64,000 nucleotides of DNA, from assembly GCA_018432935.1 (NCBI GenBank), contig JAHDSF010000007.1, positions 84,058-148,057 of the forward strand, read 5' to 3'. Positions within the stretch are counted from its first letter, which is position 1; each line of letters starts with the position of its first letter. Under the pieces are notes generated by a model, which was given only the letters and a program-made list of their open reading frames with translations, made no database searches and was not told where the DNA came from. This stretch comes from Rhodospirillales bacterium. Its GTDB lineage: Bacteria > Pseudomonadota > Alphaproteobacteria > Rhodospirillales > Shumkoniaceae. The translations under genes were made by a program, and so were the position numbers. This document shows, in pieces, positions 10,146 to 18,945 of the stretch.

Positions 10146-10166
10146 GCCCGGGAGAGGAACCCGGGC
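10146..10166 (-). terminator. candidate terminator of the GntR gene
   Basis: GCCCGGG and CCCGGGC pair across a 7-base loop about 60 bases past the GntR stop. Read on the minus strand, the stem is followed by AACGGGGTTTTCC, a short T-run. Intrinsic termination is plausible. Confidence 0.45.
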
Positions 10167-10227
10167 GGGGCCGGAGCGAAGATGGTCCCTGCGGTTGCCT
10201 CATTCGGCGCTCCCGCGGGACCGGCGG

Positions 10228-10992
10228 TCACAGGTGGTGGAGACGATGGCGTTCCAGGATCCGCAGCAACTCGCCCGCCCCCCACTCCCGGTGCTGCCGG
10301 AGATGGAGCCGTGCCGCCTCTGAATGGCCGGCGGCAATGTCCTCCAGGACCAGGCGGTGGTCGACCACGGACTTGGTCGGCAGCTGCCGTATGTACAAGG
10401 TCACCATCACGGTCCGGTGCGCCTGGTCGAGCAGCATGTTCGAAAAGCTCGCGAGCCGCCGGTTTCCGCACAGAGCGACGAGCGCCCGATGGAAGCGGTC
10501 ATCGGCTTTCGCCCACGATTCGCGATCCCCGGCGGCGGCGGCGGCCTCCATCGCATCGGTTTCCCGGATCAGCGCCCTGATGTTGGGCCTCGGCTTCCGG
10601 GCCGCGAGGAGGACGCACGCCTCCCCTTCGAGCACCGAAAGGATCTGATAGATCTCTCGCATGTCCGCCGGTGCGACCGGCAGGACCCGCATCCCGCGAC
10701 GGCGCTGAACTTCGACCAGCCCTTCATCCTGAAGCCGGATCAGCGCTTCCCGGACCGGGGTGCGGCTCATGCCGAGCAGTCGAGCAAGCTCGGGCTCGAG
10801 GGCCTGGAAGCCCGGCGGCAGGCGGTTGTCGAGGATCTCGCGTTTGAGAACGCGGTAGGCCTCCTCGGTCAGGGATACCCGATCACGGTCCGCCGAACTC
10901 GGCAGCACCGTCTCCGCCACAGCGGCCGGCTTTGCGGCGACGGCGGTGGAGGATCCGGGAACGGAAGCTGCCATTTTCGCGCTGCGGGGCAT
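10228..10992 (-). CDS. GntR-family (FadR/FCD subfamily) transcriptional regulator
   Basis: A DNA-binding repressor or activator that responds to an organic acid. After a low-complexity Ala/Ser lead (1-35), residues about 40-105 form the GntR winged helix (LTEEAYRVLKREILDNRLPPG, LGMSRTPVREALIRLQDEGLV). Residues 110-235 form an FCD ligand domain; DDRFHRAL and the later H residues are the metal/ligand-type positions. It lies at the end of the minus-strand arm of the catabolic locus and is its obvious local regulator. The shared GTATAC motifs at 14225 and 15311 match the usual operators of this family. The frame extends to 11064; ATG 10992 is chosen as the start, with modest certainty. Confidence 0.88.
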   Translation of the reverse strand: MPRSAKMAASVPGSSTAVAAKPAAVAETVLPSSADRDRVSLTEEAYRVLKREILDNRLPPGFQALEPELARLLGMSRTPVREALIRLQDEGLVEVQRRRGMRVLPVAPADMREIYQILSVLEGEACVLLAARKPRPNIRALIRETDAMEAAAAAGDRESWAKADDRFHRALVALCGNRRLASFSNMLLDQAHRTVMVTLYIRQLPTKSVVDHRLVLEDIAAGHSEAARLHLRQHREWGAGELLRILERHRLHHL

Positions 10993-11142
10993 GTGACCGA
11001 TTCTGCTGCCGGGGTTAGGGACAATCAACCGGCCGTTCCTGACAGCACGGCCCAGGTTCGTCAATACGGGTCAGGTGGATCTGCGGCCTCTCGGGACACC
11101 GAAGATGCACCCAGGGCTCTTCCTCCTTCGCTCCGGCCGGGG

Positions 11143-13149
11143 TCAGAGTCGCTTCCGGACCTCGCGGGCGACCGCTTCCGGAGTGATGTCGAAATGGCGG
11201 AACAGATCCTCCTCCGCTCCCGAGGCGCCGAAGGTCCTCATCCCCACGAATCCTCCGTCTTCGCCGATGAAGCGGTCCCAACCCAGCGAGACCGCAGCCT
11301 CGACGGCCACCCGCGCGGTCCCGCGACCGAGGATGCCGGCGCGGTACGCCGCATCCTGCTCGTCGAACAGCTCCCAGCAGGGCACGGAAATCACCGCCGC
11401 ACCGACTCCCTCGCTTTCCAGTTGCGCGCGAGCGGCGAGCGCGACGCCGACCTCCGATCCCGTGGCGAAGATCGTCGCTTTCCGCACGCCGCCCGCCTCG
11501 GCAAGGACGTAGGCGCCGCGCGCGCAAGCATTCTCGTCGGTGTGCCGAAGACGTGCCGCGGCGACGGGCTGACGGGAATTGATGATCACGCTGGGCGAGC
11601 CGCGGTTGGCAACAGCGAGCTGCCAGCATTCCGCCGCCTCGACGGCGTCGCACGGCCGCATCACGCGGAGATTCGGAATGGCGCGCAGCGAGGCCAGGTG
11701 TTCGACCGGCTGGTGGGTCGGTCCGTTCCTGCCGATGCCGATCGAATCGTGGCTGAATACCCAGACCACGGGGAGCGACATCATCGCCGACATCCGGATC
11801 GCATGGCGCATGTAGTCGGAGAAGACGAGGAAGGTGACGCCGTAGGGGATCACGCCACCGTGGGCGGCCATGCCGTTCATCATGGCCCCCATCGCATGCT
11901 CGCGCACGCCGTAATGGAGATAGCGGCCGGTGCGGTTCTGCGCCGTGAAGGGAACCATGTCGCGCTTGTGTTGCGTCGCCGCCTCGAGGTCGGGGGCGCC
12001 CCCCACCAGCTCGGGGATGGCGTGCGAGAGCAGGCGCGAGATCTCGCCCGACGTGCGGATCGTAGGCTGCGCCAGGCCGGTCTCCGCGGCCTGCTTCTTG
12101 AAGCCGAGAAGCGGCTGCTCCCACCCCTCGGGAAGTTCGCGTCCCATCAGGCGCTCGAAGTCGGCGCGCTTCGCGGGATCGAGCTTGGCCAGCCGAGCTT
12201 CCCAGCTTTCCCGCGCGGCCGACCCCCGCTGTCCTGCCTGGCGCCAGCGCGACAGCACGTCGTCGGGCACGACGAACGGCTCGTGCGGCCAGCCCAGGAA
12301 CTCCCTCGCGGCCCGGCAGTCCTCCTCATAGAGGCGGCCGCCATGAGCCACACGCTGGTTCTGGATACGGGGCACCCCGAAGCCGATCACCGTCTCGCAC
12401 TTGATCATCGACGGTCGGGGATCCTGCTTCGCCAGAAGGATCGCCGCCGATACCGCGTCCTGGTCGTGGCCGTCGCACTCCTGCACGTGCCAGCCGGCGC
12501 AGGCGAAGCGCTGCAGGTAGTCCTCGCTGATCGCCTGGTCGATCGTGCCGTCATCCGTCATCCGGTTGGAGTCATAGAGGAAGATGAGCTTGCCCAGCTT
12601 GAGGTGCCCGGCAAGCGAGATGACCTCGTGGCCGACGCCCTCCATCAGGCAGCCGTCGCCGACCAGGGCATAGGTGTAATGGTCGACGATATCGTCGCCG
12701 AACTCGGCGTTCAGCATCCGCTCGGCGACCGCCATCCCCACGGCATTGGCGATGCCCTGCCCCAACGGCCCGGTCGTCGTCTCGACGCCGTGCGTAAGTT
12801 CGTACTCGGGGTGGCCAGGGGTCGCCGAGCCGAGGACCCGGAACCGCTTCATCTCATCGATGGTGACCGCCTCGTAGCCGCTCAGCGCGAGAAGGCTGTA
12901 GAGAAGCGTCGACCCGTGACCATTCGACTGCACGAAGCGGTCGCGGTCCGGCCACAACGGGACCTTGGCGTCGAACGTGAGATGCCGCGTGAACAGGGCG
13001 GTGCAGATGTCGGCGGCGCCGAGCGGCGTGCCGGGGTGCCCGTCGCAGGCGCGGGTGATGGCGTCCATGGCCAGAAAGCGGACCGCGTGGGCCATGCGCC
13101 GGTCGATGGCGGTCATGATGCTGTTCTCCGAGGGGGCGATCCGGTTCAT
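11143..13149 (-). CDS. tkt: transketolase
   Basis: A thiamine-diphosphate enzyme that transfers two-carbon ketol units between sugar phosphates. The single-chain, 668-residue product has the normal length. Visible landmarks: GHPGTPLGAADI near the N-terminus, GHGSTLLYSLLALSGY, HGVETTTGPLGQGIANAVGMA, the ThDP motif start GDGCLMEGV, the pyrimidine domain GRYLHYGVREHAMGAMMNG, HDSIGIGRNGPTHQP, and the C-terminal ATGSEVGVAL. The start MNRIAPSENS is preceded by GGAGCGAGCGC; an internal ATG at 13116 is an alternative. It follows the isomerase-like gene by 14 bases, so both are co-transcribed. Its place in a substrate-specific locus suggests a dedicated rather than housekeeping copy. Confidence 0.95.
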   Translation of the reverse strand: MNRIAPSENSIMTAIDRRMAHAVRFLAMDAITRACDGHPGTPLGAADICTALFTRHLTFDAKVPLWPDRDRFVQSNGHGSTLLYSLLALSGYEAVTIDEMKRFRVLGSATPGHPEYELTHGVETTTGPLGQGIANAVGMAVAERMLNAEFGDDIVDHYTYALVGDGCLMEGVGHEVISLAGHLKLGKLIFLYDSNRMTDDGTIDQAISEDYLQRFACAGWHVQECDGHDQDAVSAAILLAKQDPRPSMIKCETVIGFGVPRIQNQRVAHGGRLYEEDCRAAREFLGWPHEPFVVPDDVLSRWRQAGQRGSAARESWEARLAKLDPAKRADFERLMGRELPEGWEQPLLGFKKQAAETGLAQPTIRTSGEISRLLSHAIPELVGGAPDLEAATQHKRDMVPFTAQNRTGRYLHYGVREHAMGAMMNGMAAHGGVIPYGVTFLVFSDYMRHAIRMSAMMSLPVVWVFSHDSIGIGRNGPTHQPVEHLASLRAIPNLRVMRPCDAVEAAECWQLAVANRGSPSVIINSRQPVAAARLRHTDENACARGAYVLAEAGGVRKATIFATGSEVGVALAARAQLESEGVGAAVISVPCWELFDEQDAAYRAGILGRGTARVAVEAAVSLGWDRFIGEDGGFVGMRTFGASGAEEDLFRHFDITPEAVAREVRKRL

Positions 13150-13163
13150 GCGCTCGCTCCGCT

Positions 13164-14117
13164 TCAGATCAGGGAATAGAGGTAATCGATCGTCTTCGCG
13201 GCGTTCTTTTCCGCGTATAGGCCCTCCATCTTCTGGCGATCGATGCGCCGGCTGATCCCTTCCAGCTTGCGGGTCAGGCGGGCCGCGGTCGCGAACATCT
13301 CCACCGGATCCTGCTCCTTGGGCACGATGTCGAAGGTGAACCAGTCGTCGTAGCCTAGCTCGCGCAAGGTGTAGAAGAACTCGACCAGATCCCAGGTGTG
13401 GACCGACCCCGGCAGCAGATCCCAATCGGCGCGGCCGTCGTTGTCGTTGAGGTGGACGTAGAACAGGCGCTTCGCTTTGGCGAGCAGGGCGGCGGACTGG
13501 GACCCGTTCTCGTTGGCGAAGAGGGCGTGGCCGATGTCGAGGGTGACCCCGAGGTTGTCCCGTCCGACGACCTGGCAGAAGGTCGCCGCCTCCCCCGCCG
13601 TGCCGAGCAGCGAGCGCATCCGCGGCTCGCTGATCTTGTACTCGATGCAGATCGGGAACTCGGGGTCGTGATCGGCGATCGCCGCGTAGCATTCGGCAGC
13701 GTTGTCGTAGGCCCGTGCGAAATCGAGCTCGAACGTGAAATCGATGCCATCGTTGAGCGGGCAATTGGTGATGCGCGGCGCCCCGATCTCGCGCGCGATG
13801 TCGATGCAGCGCTTGAAATCGGCGACCGCCTCGGTCCGCTCGGCGGCATCGCTGGACGACCAGGCTCCGCGCAGCCAGCGGTCGTTGCGCACGGAGGCGA
13901 AGTTGATCGCCGCAACGCCGAGACCATTGCGCTCCAGCTCGTCCTTGAGCAGCCGCAGGTCCCCGAAGTCGGCGGGGTAGCGGAGTTCGACCCCGTCGCA
14001 GCCTTCGGTGCGTCCGGCCATCGCCAGGATCTCGGCCACCGAAGCCGGCTGGTGGTACTGCAGGAACCGGTTCCGGGTCTGACCGAGGAACAGGCTGATG
14101 ATCGCGAGTCGTGCCAT
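13164..14117 (-). CDS. sugar phosphate isomerase/epimerase family TIM-barrel protein
   Basis: A 317-residue member of the xylose-isomerase-like (AP endonuclease 2) superfamily, which contains epimerases, isomerases and some decarboxylases of sugars, inositols and sugar acids. Metal-site landmarks are GVELRYPADF, the Glu of ICIEYKISEPR, the DIGHALFANENG stretch and YVHLNDNDGRAD; a late WFTFDIVPKEQDP carries the last acidic ligand. It is the first gene of the minus-strand arm, reading from the divergent promoter region with its GTATAC motif, and is followed closely by transketolase. The substrate is unknown. Confidence 0.85.
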   Translation of the reverse strand: MARLAIISLFLGQTRNRFLQYHQPASVAEILAMAGRTEGCDGVELRYPADFGDLRLLKDELERNGLGVAAINFASVRNDRWLRGAWSSSDAAERTEAVADFKRCIDIAREIGAPRITNCPLNDGIDFTFELDFARAYDNAAECYAAIADHDPEFPICIEYKISEPRMRSLLGTAGEAATFCQVVGRDNLGVTLDIGHALFANENGSQSAALLAKAKRLFYVHLNDNDGRADWDLLPGSVHTWDLVEFFYTLRELGYDDWFTFDIVPKEQDPVEMFATAARLTRKLEGISRRIDRQKMEGLYAEKNAAKTIDYLYSLI

Positions 14118-14220
14118 GTCTCACACCTCTTGGACTGCCGCCCGTTTGCGGGCCGGGCCCCACCAAGCCGCCACGCGCCCGGGGCCACGGTGCGCTGCGA
14201 CGCTCCCGTAAACTCTACAT

Positions 14221-14234
14221 CTGCGTATACATCA
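14221..14234. promoter_or_regulatory. candidate GntR operator in divergent promoter region
   Basis: CTGCGTATACATCA contains GTATAC (14225-14230), the core also found at 15311-15316 before the transporter operon. FadR/FCD-type regulators usually bind short palindromes of the form TGTATACA. Read leftward, TTGTCT lies upstream at a distance that would put the motif inside the promoter of the isomerase-transketolase arm. The site lies between divergent genes, so it could control both. Confidence 0.5.
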
Positions 14235-14277
14235 TCACAAGACAATCCTCTGATCGATAGGAGACTGGAGCGGGCCA

Positions 14278-14322
14278 TGTCGTATTCAGAGGATCGACGT
14301 GTCCTGGGGCTCGAATTATGAT
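14278..14322 (+). other. possible 14-codon leader peptide
   Basis: ATG at 14278 follows TAGGAGACTGGAGCGGGCC and opens a 14-codon frame (MSYSEDRRVLGLEL) ending 36 bases before the SDR start. It has purine-rich upstream sequence but no obvious regulatory residue run. It may be chance. Confidence 0.2.
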
Positions 14323-14357
14323 CCGGGGCCAGGACCGGGCGAGAAAGCGAGGCACAC

Positions 14358-15110
14358 ATGAACAGAATCGATCTGAACGGGCGGGTCGCGATCGTGACCG
14401 GGGCGGCCATGGGGATCGGCTACGCGACCGCGGAGCGCTTTCTGGCCTCGGGGGCGTCGGTCAGCCTGTGGGACATCAATTCCGATGCGGTCCGCCGAGC
14501 GGCGGAGAACCTGGCGGGGAAAGGCGAGGTTCAGGCGGTGATCGTCGACTGCGGAGACGAGGCGGCGGTTACCGAAGCGTACCGGCAGACCTCCGCCCGC
14601 TTCCCCGTCGTCGACATCCTGGTCGCCAACGCCGGCGTGCGCGGCATCAACAAGACCTGTCTGGAGTTCACGCTGGAGGAGTGGAACCATCTGATGCGGA
14701 ACGACCTGACCAGCGTCTTCCTGACCTGTCGCGCCGTGGTCCCGGCGATGGTTGGGCGTGGTTACGGTCGGGTGGTCATCGTCTCGTCGATCGCCGGGGC
14801 GGAGGGCGCGCCGCAGAACGGCGCCTACGCCACGGCGAAGGGCGGCGCCATCACCTTCGCGAAGACCCTCGGCAAGGAGCTGGCGAACTCCGGCGTGCTG
14901 GTGAACTGCACCATACCGTCCGGGATAGACACGCCGTTCCTCGACGGCCTGAGCAAGGAATACATGGCATCGGTCACCTCGAAGATGCCCATCGGCCGAA
15001 TGGGCGAGGCGCACGAGGTGGCGGCCCAGATCGCCTGGCTGGCCTCCGAGGACAACTCCTTCAGCGCCGGGGCCGTCTTCGACCTGTCGGGTGGGCGCGC
15101 GGTCTACTGA
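14358..15110 (+). CDS. SDR-family NAD(P)-dependent oxidoreductase
   Basis: A 250-residue classical short-chain dehydrogenase that interconverts an alcohol and a ketone. The cofactor motif TGAAMGIG is at residues 14-21, NAG in VANAGVRG near 94, the catalytic Ser in VSSIAG and the YATAK pair near 155; the end SAGAVFDLSGGRAVY is the usual C-terminal form. The acidic WDIN after beta-2 favours NAD over NADP. It is the first plus-strand gene of the catabolic locus, then a 340-base gap with its own promoter precedes the transporter operon. Substrate unknown. Confidence 0.9.
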   Translation: MNRIDLNGRVAIVTGAAMGIGYATAERFLASGASVSLWDINSDAVRRAAENLAGKGEVQAVIVDCGDEAAVTEAYRQTSARFPVVDILVANAGVRGINKTCLEFTLEEWNHLMRNDLTSVFLTCRAVVPAMVGRGYGRVVIVSSIAGAEGAPQNGAYATAKGGAITFAKTLGKELANSGVLVNCTIPSGIDTPFLDGLSKEYMASVTSKMPIGRMGEAHEVAAQIAWLASEDNSFSAGAVFDLSGGRAVY

Positions 15111-15271
15111 GCCGGACGGCGGCTGGGGAGCCGGCGGCGGATCGGGAAAGAAGCTGCTTCCAACAATGCATACTTCCCGTGTCGATGCGGCTTCTGCAGC
15201 CTCGCTCCCCTTGACTCGATTCCAGGCGGACTAGGCATCGTAGTGCCGTCTGCGAACCGTACGGGCGCTGA

Positions 15272-15300
15272 TTGACTCGACCCGCCCGACGATCTAGTGT
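15272..15300 (+). promoter_or_regulatory. sigma70-type promoter of the TTT transporter operon
   Basis: TTGACT (15272-15277) and TAGTGT (15295-15300) are separated by exactly 17 bases, about 150 bases before the binding-protein start. The segment 15111-15450 holds no gene; TTGACTCGA also occurs at 15211, possibly a second promoter. Confidence 0.55.
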
Positions 15301-15308
15301 ACGAATCT

Positions 15309-15318
15309 ATGTATACAC
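15309..15318. promoter_or_regulatory. candidate GntR operator downstream of the -10
   Basis: The palindrome TGTATACA (15310-15317) begins about 10 bases past the -10 hexamer, over the expected transcription start, the classic position for a repressor. The core GTATAC recurs at 14225. Confidence 0.5.
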
Positions 15319-15450
15319 CAATAGGGCTCGTCTGCGACCTCGTCGCGGCGAGGCGACACCGACGGAGTTTGCTACCACCTGTCTTCCCAGTGGAAACAGC
15401 TTGAGAACAGCCTCGGCCCCTTGCGGTCTTGGCAATCCAGGGAGAATGCG

Positions 15451-16455
15451 ATGAAGAAGACCCTCGTACTGAGCACGGCCATCCTGATGGCAAGCGTCAC
15501 CACGGGACTTGCGGCGGACAAATACCCCGCGCGCGACATTACCAACGTCGTGGTATGGGCCGCCGGCGGCGGCACCGACCTCTGCAACCGTGTGGTCTCG
15601 GCGGAAATGGCCAAGATCCTGGGCGTCAATATCAACGTCACCAACAAGACCGGCGGCGTTAGCGGTTCGATCGGCATGGACGCCGTCTACAATGAGAAGC
15701 CCGACGGCTACACCATTGCCGGCATCTCGGAATCCGTGGTCACCGCCGCCGTCCAGGGCGGCTGGGACAAACGGATGGAAGTGTGGTCGCCGTTCATCAT
15801 CGGCGGGTCGCCCGACGTCGTCTCGGTCACCGCCAGCGCCCCCTACAAGGACCTGAAGGAACTGATCGAAGCAGCAAAGGCCGAACCCAACAAGATCAAG
15901 GCCTCGGCGAGCGCCGCCGGATCCATCCACCACCTGAACCTGCTCGCCCTCATGAACGGGTCTGGGGCCAAGTTCAACTACATCCCCTACAACGGGTCCG
16001 CGCCGGCGCAGAACGCCGCCATGTCGGGGGAGGTGACGGTGGTGGTGACCTCGGTGGCGGAGCAGCAGCAGCTCCTCAAGGGAAAGAAGCTGCGGCCGCT
16101 GGGTATGCTGACCCCCGACTCCTTCACCGTCGACGGAGTGGGCACCATTCCCTCATCCTTCCCCGACTATCCCAAGCTGAAGGAGTACCTGCCGATCTCG
16201 CAGGCGATCGGGTTCGCCGTCCGCTCGGACACGCCGGAGGACGTGAAGAAGACCCTCGGCGACGCCTTCGAAAAGGCGCTCAAGTCCGACGCGGTCAAGA
16301 AGTGGACGACCGAGAACTACTACACCGTCTCCGGCAAGCACGGCAAAGCCGCGCAGGCGGAGTTTGCGCGCCTGGAATCGCTGTTCGGCTGGACGCTCTT
16401 CGAGCTTGGAGCGGCCAAGTTCAGCCCCGAGAAGTTCGGCATCCCGAAGCCGTGA
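15451..16455 (+). CDS. TTT transporter substrate-binding protein (TctC/Bug family)
   Basis: Periplasmic receptor that captures a carboxylate for the tripartite tricarboxylate transporter. The product has 334 residues with a signal peptide MKKTLVLSTAILMASVTTGLAA. The mature part shows the family pattern: YPARDITNVVVWAAGGGTD replaces the usual PFPPGGGTD loop, then VTNKTGGVSGSIG, YNEKPDGYTI, SASAAGSIHHLN and VPYNG-like IPYNGSAPAQNA. The ATG at 15451 follows GGGAGAATGCG. It heads an operon with the two membrane subunits; a strong hairpin after the stop probably lets it be made in excess. The ligand is likely a carboxylate but cannot be named. Confidence 0.92.
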   Translation: MKKTLVLSTAILMASVTTGLAADKYPARDITNVVVWAAGGGTDLCNRVVSAEMAKILGVNINVTNKTGGVSGSIGMDAVYNEKPDGYTIAGISESVVTAAVQGGWDKRMEVWSPFIIGGSPDVVSVTASAPYKDLKELIEAAKAEPNKIKASASAAGSIHHLNLLALMNGSGAKFNYIPYNGSAPAQNAAMSGEVTVVVTSVAEQQQLLKGKKLRPLGMLTPDSFTVDGVGTIPSSFPDYPKLKEYLPISQAIGFAVRSDTPEDVKKTLGDAFEKALKSDAVKKWTTENYYTVSGKHGKAAQAEFARLESLFGWTLFELGAAKFSPEKFGIPKP

Positions 16456-16479
16456 CGACGGGCTGAGAGCTTGCGTTGC

Positions 16480-16512
16480 GACGGGAGCCGGGCCTCACCA
16501 CCGGCTCCCGTC
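16480..16512 (+). promoter_or_regulatory. intercistronic hairpin between binding protein and TctB
   Basis: GACGGGAGCCGG and CCGGCTCCCGTC form a perfect 12-bp stem with a 9-base loop, 24 bases past the binding-protein stop. No T-run follows. Such stems after transporter binding-protein genes commonly act as partial terminators or 3' stabilisers, giving more binding protein than membrane subunits. Confidence 0.6.
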
Positions 16513-16547
16513 CGCACTTGGCGATCGCGCGCGTCCGGGAGTGGCTC

Positions 16548-17306
16548 ATGAACAAAGAAGCGATGCGCAGGGCGGACTTCAAGACCGGCATCATCCTGAT
16601 CGTGCTGTCGGTTCTCGTCCTTGTCGAGACCTCCACCTTCCCGATGACCGACAGCTATGGGGGGGTTCAGAACGTCTGGTACGTCTCGCCGGCGCTGTTC
16701 CCGCTGATCATCGGCGGCGTTCTTCTGGTCCTGTCGGTGGTGCTGCTGGCCAATGCCATCCGCGAAGGCGGTCACCGTGGCGGCGCCGGCACGCTTTCGC
16801 CACGCAGGCTGCTGAGCCCCTCGGAGCACACCGTTCGCTTCGGCACCATCCTGCTGTATCTGCTGGCCTACGTGTATCTCTTCGTTCCCTACGTGGATTT
16901 CGCGCTGGCAACCTTCCTTTTCCTGTTCCCCTTCGCCCTGTCGTTCTACGTCGACCGGCCGGACATCCTGAAGAAGATGGCGCTTATCATCCTCGGGCTG
17001 TCGGTCATCATGGCGGTCCTGCTCCTCAGCGGAGTCTGGCCCCGCGCGGTCGAGAGCTTCGAGTACGCGTTCGAAATTCCGCTGGCGGTCCTGGCGATCG
17101 CGGTGCCCGTCTATGCGCGCCGATTGATCGGGGATGACCCGCTGCTCGCGCGCCGCTTCCTGATCACCCTGATCGTCGCGATCGCAAGCCCGCTGTTCCT
17201 GTTCCTGGCGTTCCGCTACGGCTTGAGGGTGCAGATGCCCCACGAGGGGCTGGTCGCCGACGCGGCCGAGGCGATCCGGTATTTCTTCCGCACGCCGGGC
17301 GCCTGA
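16548..17306 (+). CDS. TTT transporter small membrane subunit (TctB)
   Basis: A 252-residue integral membrane protein of the tripartite tricarboxylate transporter. Hydrophobic segments are clear at about 13-32 (TGIILIVLSVLVLVETS), 48-68 (ALFPLIIGGVLLVLSVVLLANAI), 100-140, 145-165, 178-196 and 212-232, more than the usual four. The ATG 16548 follows GGGAGTGGCTC; upstream codons to 16476 lie across the hairpin and are rejected. It is flanked by the receptor gene and tctA in standard order. Works with TctA, using the ion gradient for uptake. Confidence 0.85.
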   Translation: MNKEAMRRADFKTGIILIVLSVLVLVETSTFPMTDSYGGVQNVWYVSPALFPLIIGGVLLVLSVVLLANAIREGGHRGGAGTLSPRRLLSPSEHTVRFGTILLYLLAYVYLFVPYVDFALATFLFLFPFALSFYVDRPDILKKMALIILGLSVIMAVLLLSGVWPRAVESFEYAFEIPLAVLAIAVPVYARRLIGDDPLLARRFLITLIVAIASPLFLFLAFRYGLRVQMPHEGLVADAAEAIRYFFRTPGA

Positions 17307-17317
17307 GGAGGTTGGCC

Positions 17318-18868
17318 GTGTACGTCATCGACCAGTTCACGAGTTTCGGCCTCAGCCTCTACGCCACCCTGATCAGCCCGGTGAACATCCTCGTGCTGGT
17401 CGGAGCGACCCTGCTCGGGATCATCTTCGGCGCCCTTCCGGGGCTCACCGCAACGCTGGGGGTCGCCCTTCTGACGACGCTGACCTACGGCGTGCCGACG
17501 GAGACGGCACTCATCGCCCTGCTCTCCATGTACGTCGGCGCGGTCTACGGCGGCAGCTACGCCTCGATCCTCATCAACATCCCGGGCACGGCGGCCTCGG
17601 CTGCGACGGCGCTCGACGGATACCCGCTGGCCCTCAAGGGCGAGGCGGGCAAGGCCCTGGGGCTGACCACCACCGCCTCCTTCCTCGGCACCATGTTCGG
17701 AATGGTGGTGCTGGTCCTGCTGTCCCCGCTGATCATCGACCTCGCCCTGCAGTTCACGTCGTTCGAGTTCTTCCTTCTCGCCTTCTTCGGCATCCTCATC
17801 AGCGGCACCCTGTCCAGCAGGGACCTCGTCTACAAGGGCTGGATCGCCGGCTTCATCGGATTGTTCATGTCGACCGTCGGCCGGGACCGGCTGCAGTTCT
17901 TTCCCCGCTTCACCTTCGACATCTCGGAGCTTGATGCAGGCCTCGAAGTCGTGCCGGTGCTGCTGGGCGCCTTCGGCATTCCGCAGATCATCAAGGTGCT
18001 GGTCAACCGGCAGCCGCTCGCCAGGCCCAAGGAATTCGCGCGCATCCTTCCCGAATGGGGGACGATCGCGAGGAATGCCAAGCACATCGTCCGCTCGGCC
18101 AGCATCGGCGTCGGCATCGGCTCCGTGCCGGGCATCGGCGAGGACATCGCCGGGTGGGTCTCCTACGGTGTCGCCAGGAACACGTCCAAGCACCCGGAGA
18201 CCTTCGGCACCGGCGAGGTGGCGGGGGTGGTCTCGTCCGAGACTGCCAACAACGCCTGCATCGGCGGCGCCCTCATCCCCCTCATCACCCTCGGCATCCC
18301 CGGCAGCCCGCCGGCCGCGATGCTGCTGGGCGCGCTCATGCTGCACAACGTGACGCCTGGCCCGATGATCGAGTTCGAGCACCCCGGCTTCATCCTCGAG
18401 TTGACGGCGATCCTGCTGCTGGCCTCGCTCGCGATGTGGGGCCTGGGAATCACGCTGGCGAAGCAGGTGGTGAAGGTCCTTAAGCTGCCCGCCCAGGTGT
18501 TCATGCCGGTGATCGCGGTGCTGTGCGTGATCGGTTCCTACTCGCTGGGACTCAACGTGTTCAACCTCTACCTCATGATCGCGGTGGGGATCGTCGCCTA
18601 CTTCCTGACCGAGATGGAATACCCGATCTCGCCGCTGGTGATCGGTGTGATCCTGGGACCGATGGCCGACGAAAACCTGCGCCGCGCCCTGATGGTCTCG
18701 GAAGGGAGCTTCGCGCCGCTGTTCCAGCGACCGGTCTGCCTGCTGCTGCTGGTGGTGATCGTGCTGACGGTGATGAGCCAGATTCCCGCCTGCAAGCGCG
18801 CCAAGGAGCGCCTGACCGATCGGGTCCTCGGGCGCAAGCCCAGGAACGCCTCCATGGACGTGGACTGA
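17318..18868 (+). CDS. TTT transporter large permease subunit (TctA)
   Basis: The main translocating subunit of the TTT family, a polytopic inner-membrane protein of 516 residues with about 11-12 segments. Family signatures include GIIFGALPGLTATLGVALL, YGGSYASILINIPGTAASAATALDGYP, GLTTTASFLGTMFG, and the inverted-repeat copies SASIGVGIGSVPGIGEDIA and PLITLGIPGSPPAAMLLGAL. GTG 17318 is preferred over TTG 17312 because GAGGAGG (17305-17311) gives a normal 6-base spacing to it. It completes the receptor-TctB-TctA set. Confidence 0.95.
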   Translation: MYVIDQFTSFGLSLYATLISPVNILVLVGATLLGIIFGALPGLTATLGVALLTTLTYGVPTETALIALLSMYVGAVYGGSYASILINIPGTAASAATALDGYPLALKGEAGKALGLTTTASFLGTMFGMVVLVLLSPLIIDLALQFTSFEFFLLAFFGILISGTLSSRDLVYKGWIAGFIGLFMSTVGRDRLQFFPRFTFDISELDAGLEVVPVLLGAFGIPQIIKVLVNRQPLARPKEFARILPEWGTIARNAKHIVRSASIGVGIGSVPGIGEDIAGWVSYGVARNTSKHPETFGTGEVAGVVSSETANNACIGGALIPLITLGIPGSPPAAMLLGALMLHNVTPGPMIEFEHPGFILELTAILLLASLAMWGLGITLAKQVVKVLKLPAQVFMPVIAVLCVIGSYSLGLNVFNLYLMIAVGIVAYFLTEMEYPISPLVIGVILGPMADENLRRALMVSEGSFAPLFQRPVCLLLLVVIVLTVMSQIPACKRAKERLTDRVLGRKPRNASMDVD

Positions 18869-18945
18869 GATGCAGATGTTGATCGCGAGATGTTGCCCTG
18901 CCTCACCGGCCCCGCAGACGCCAGGCCCATTGTGAACGGTTGATC

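Noticed and set aside
11143..14166. 1007-codon frame suggesting an isomerase-transketolase fusion
   Set aside because: The first part is a shadow of the isomerase gene; transketolase starts at 13149 with a good ribosome site.
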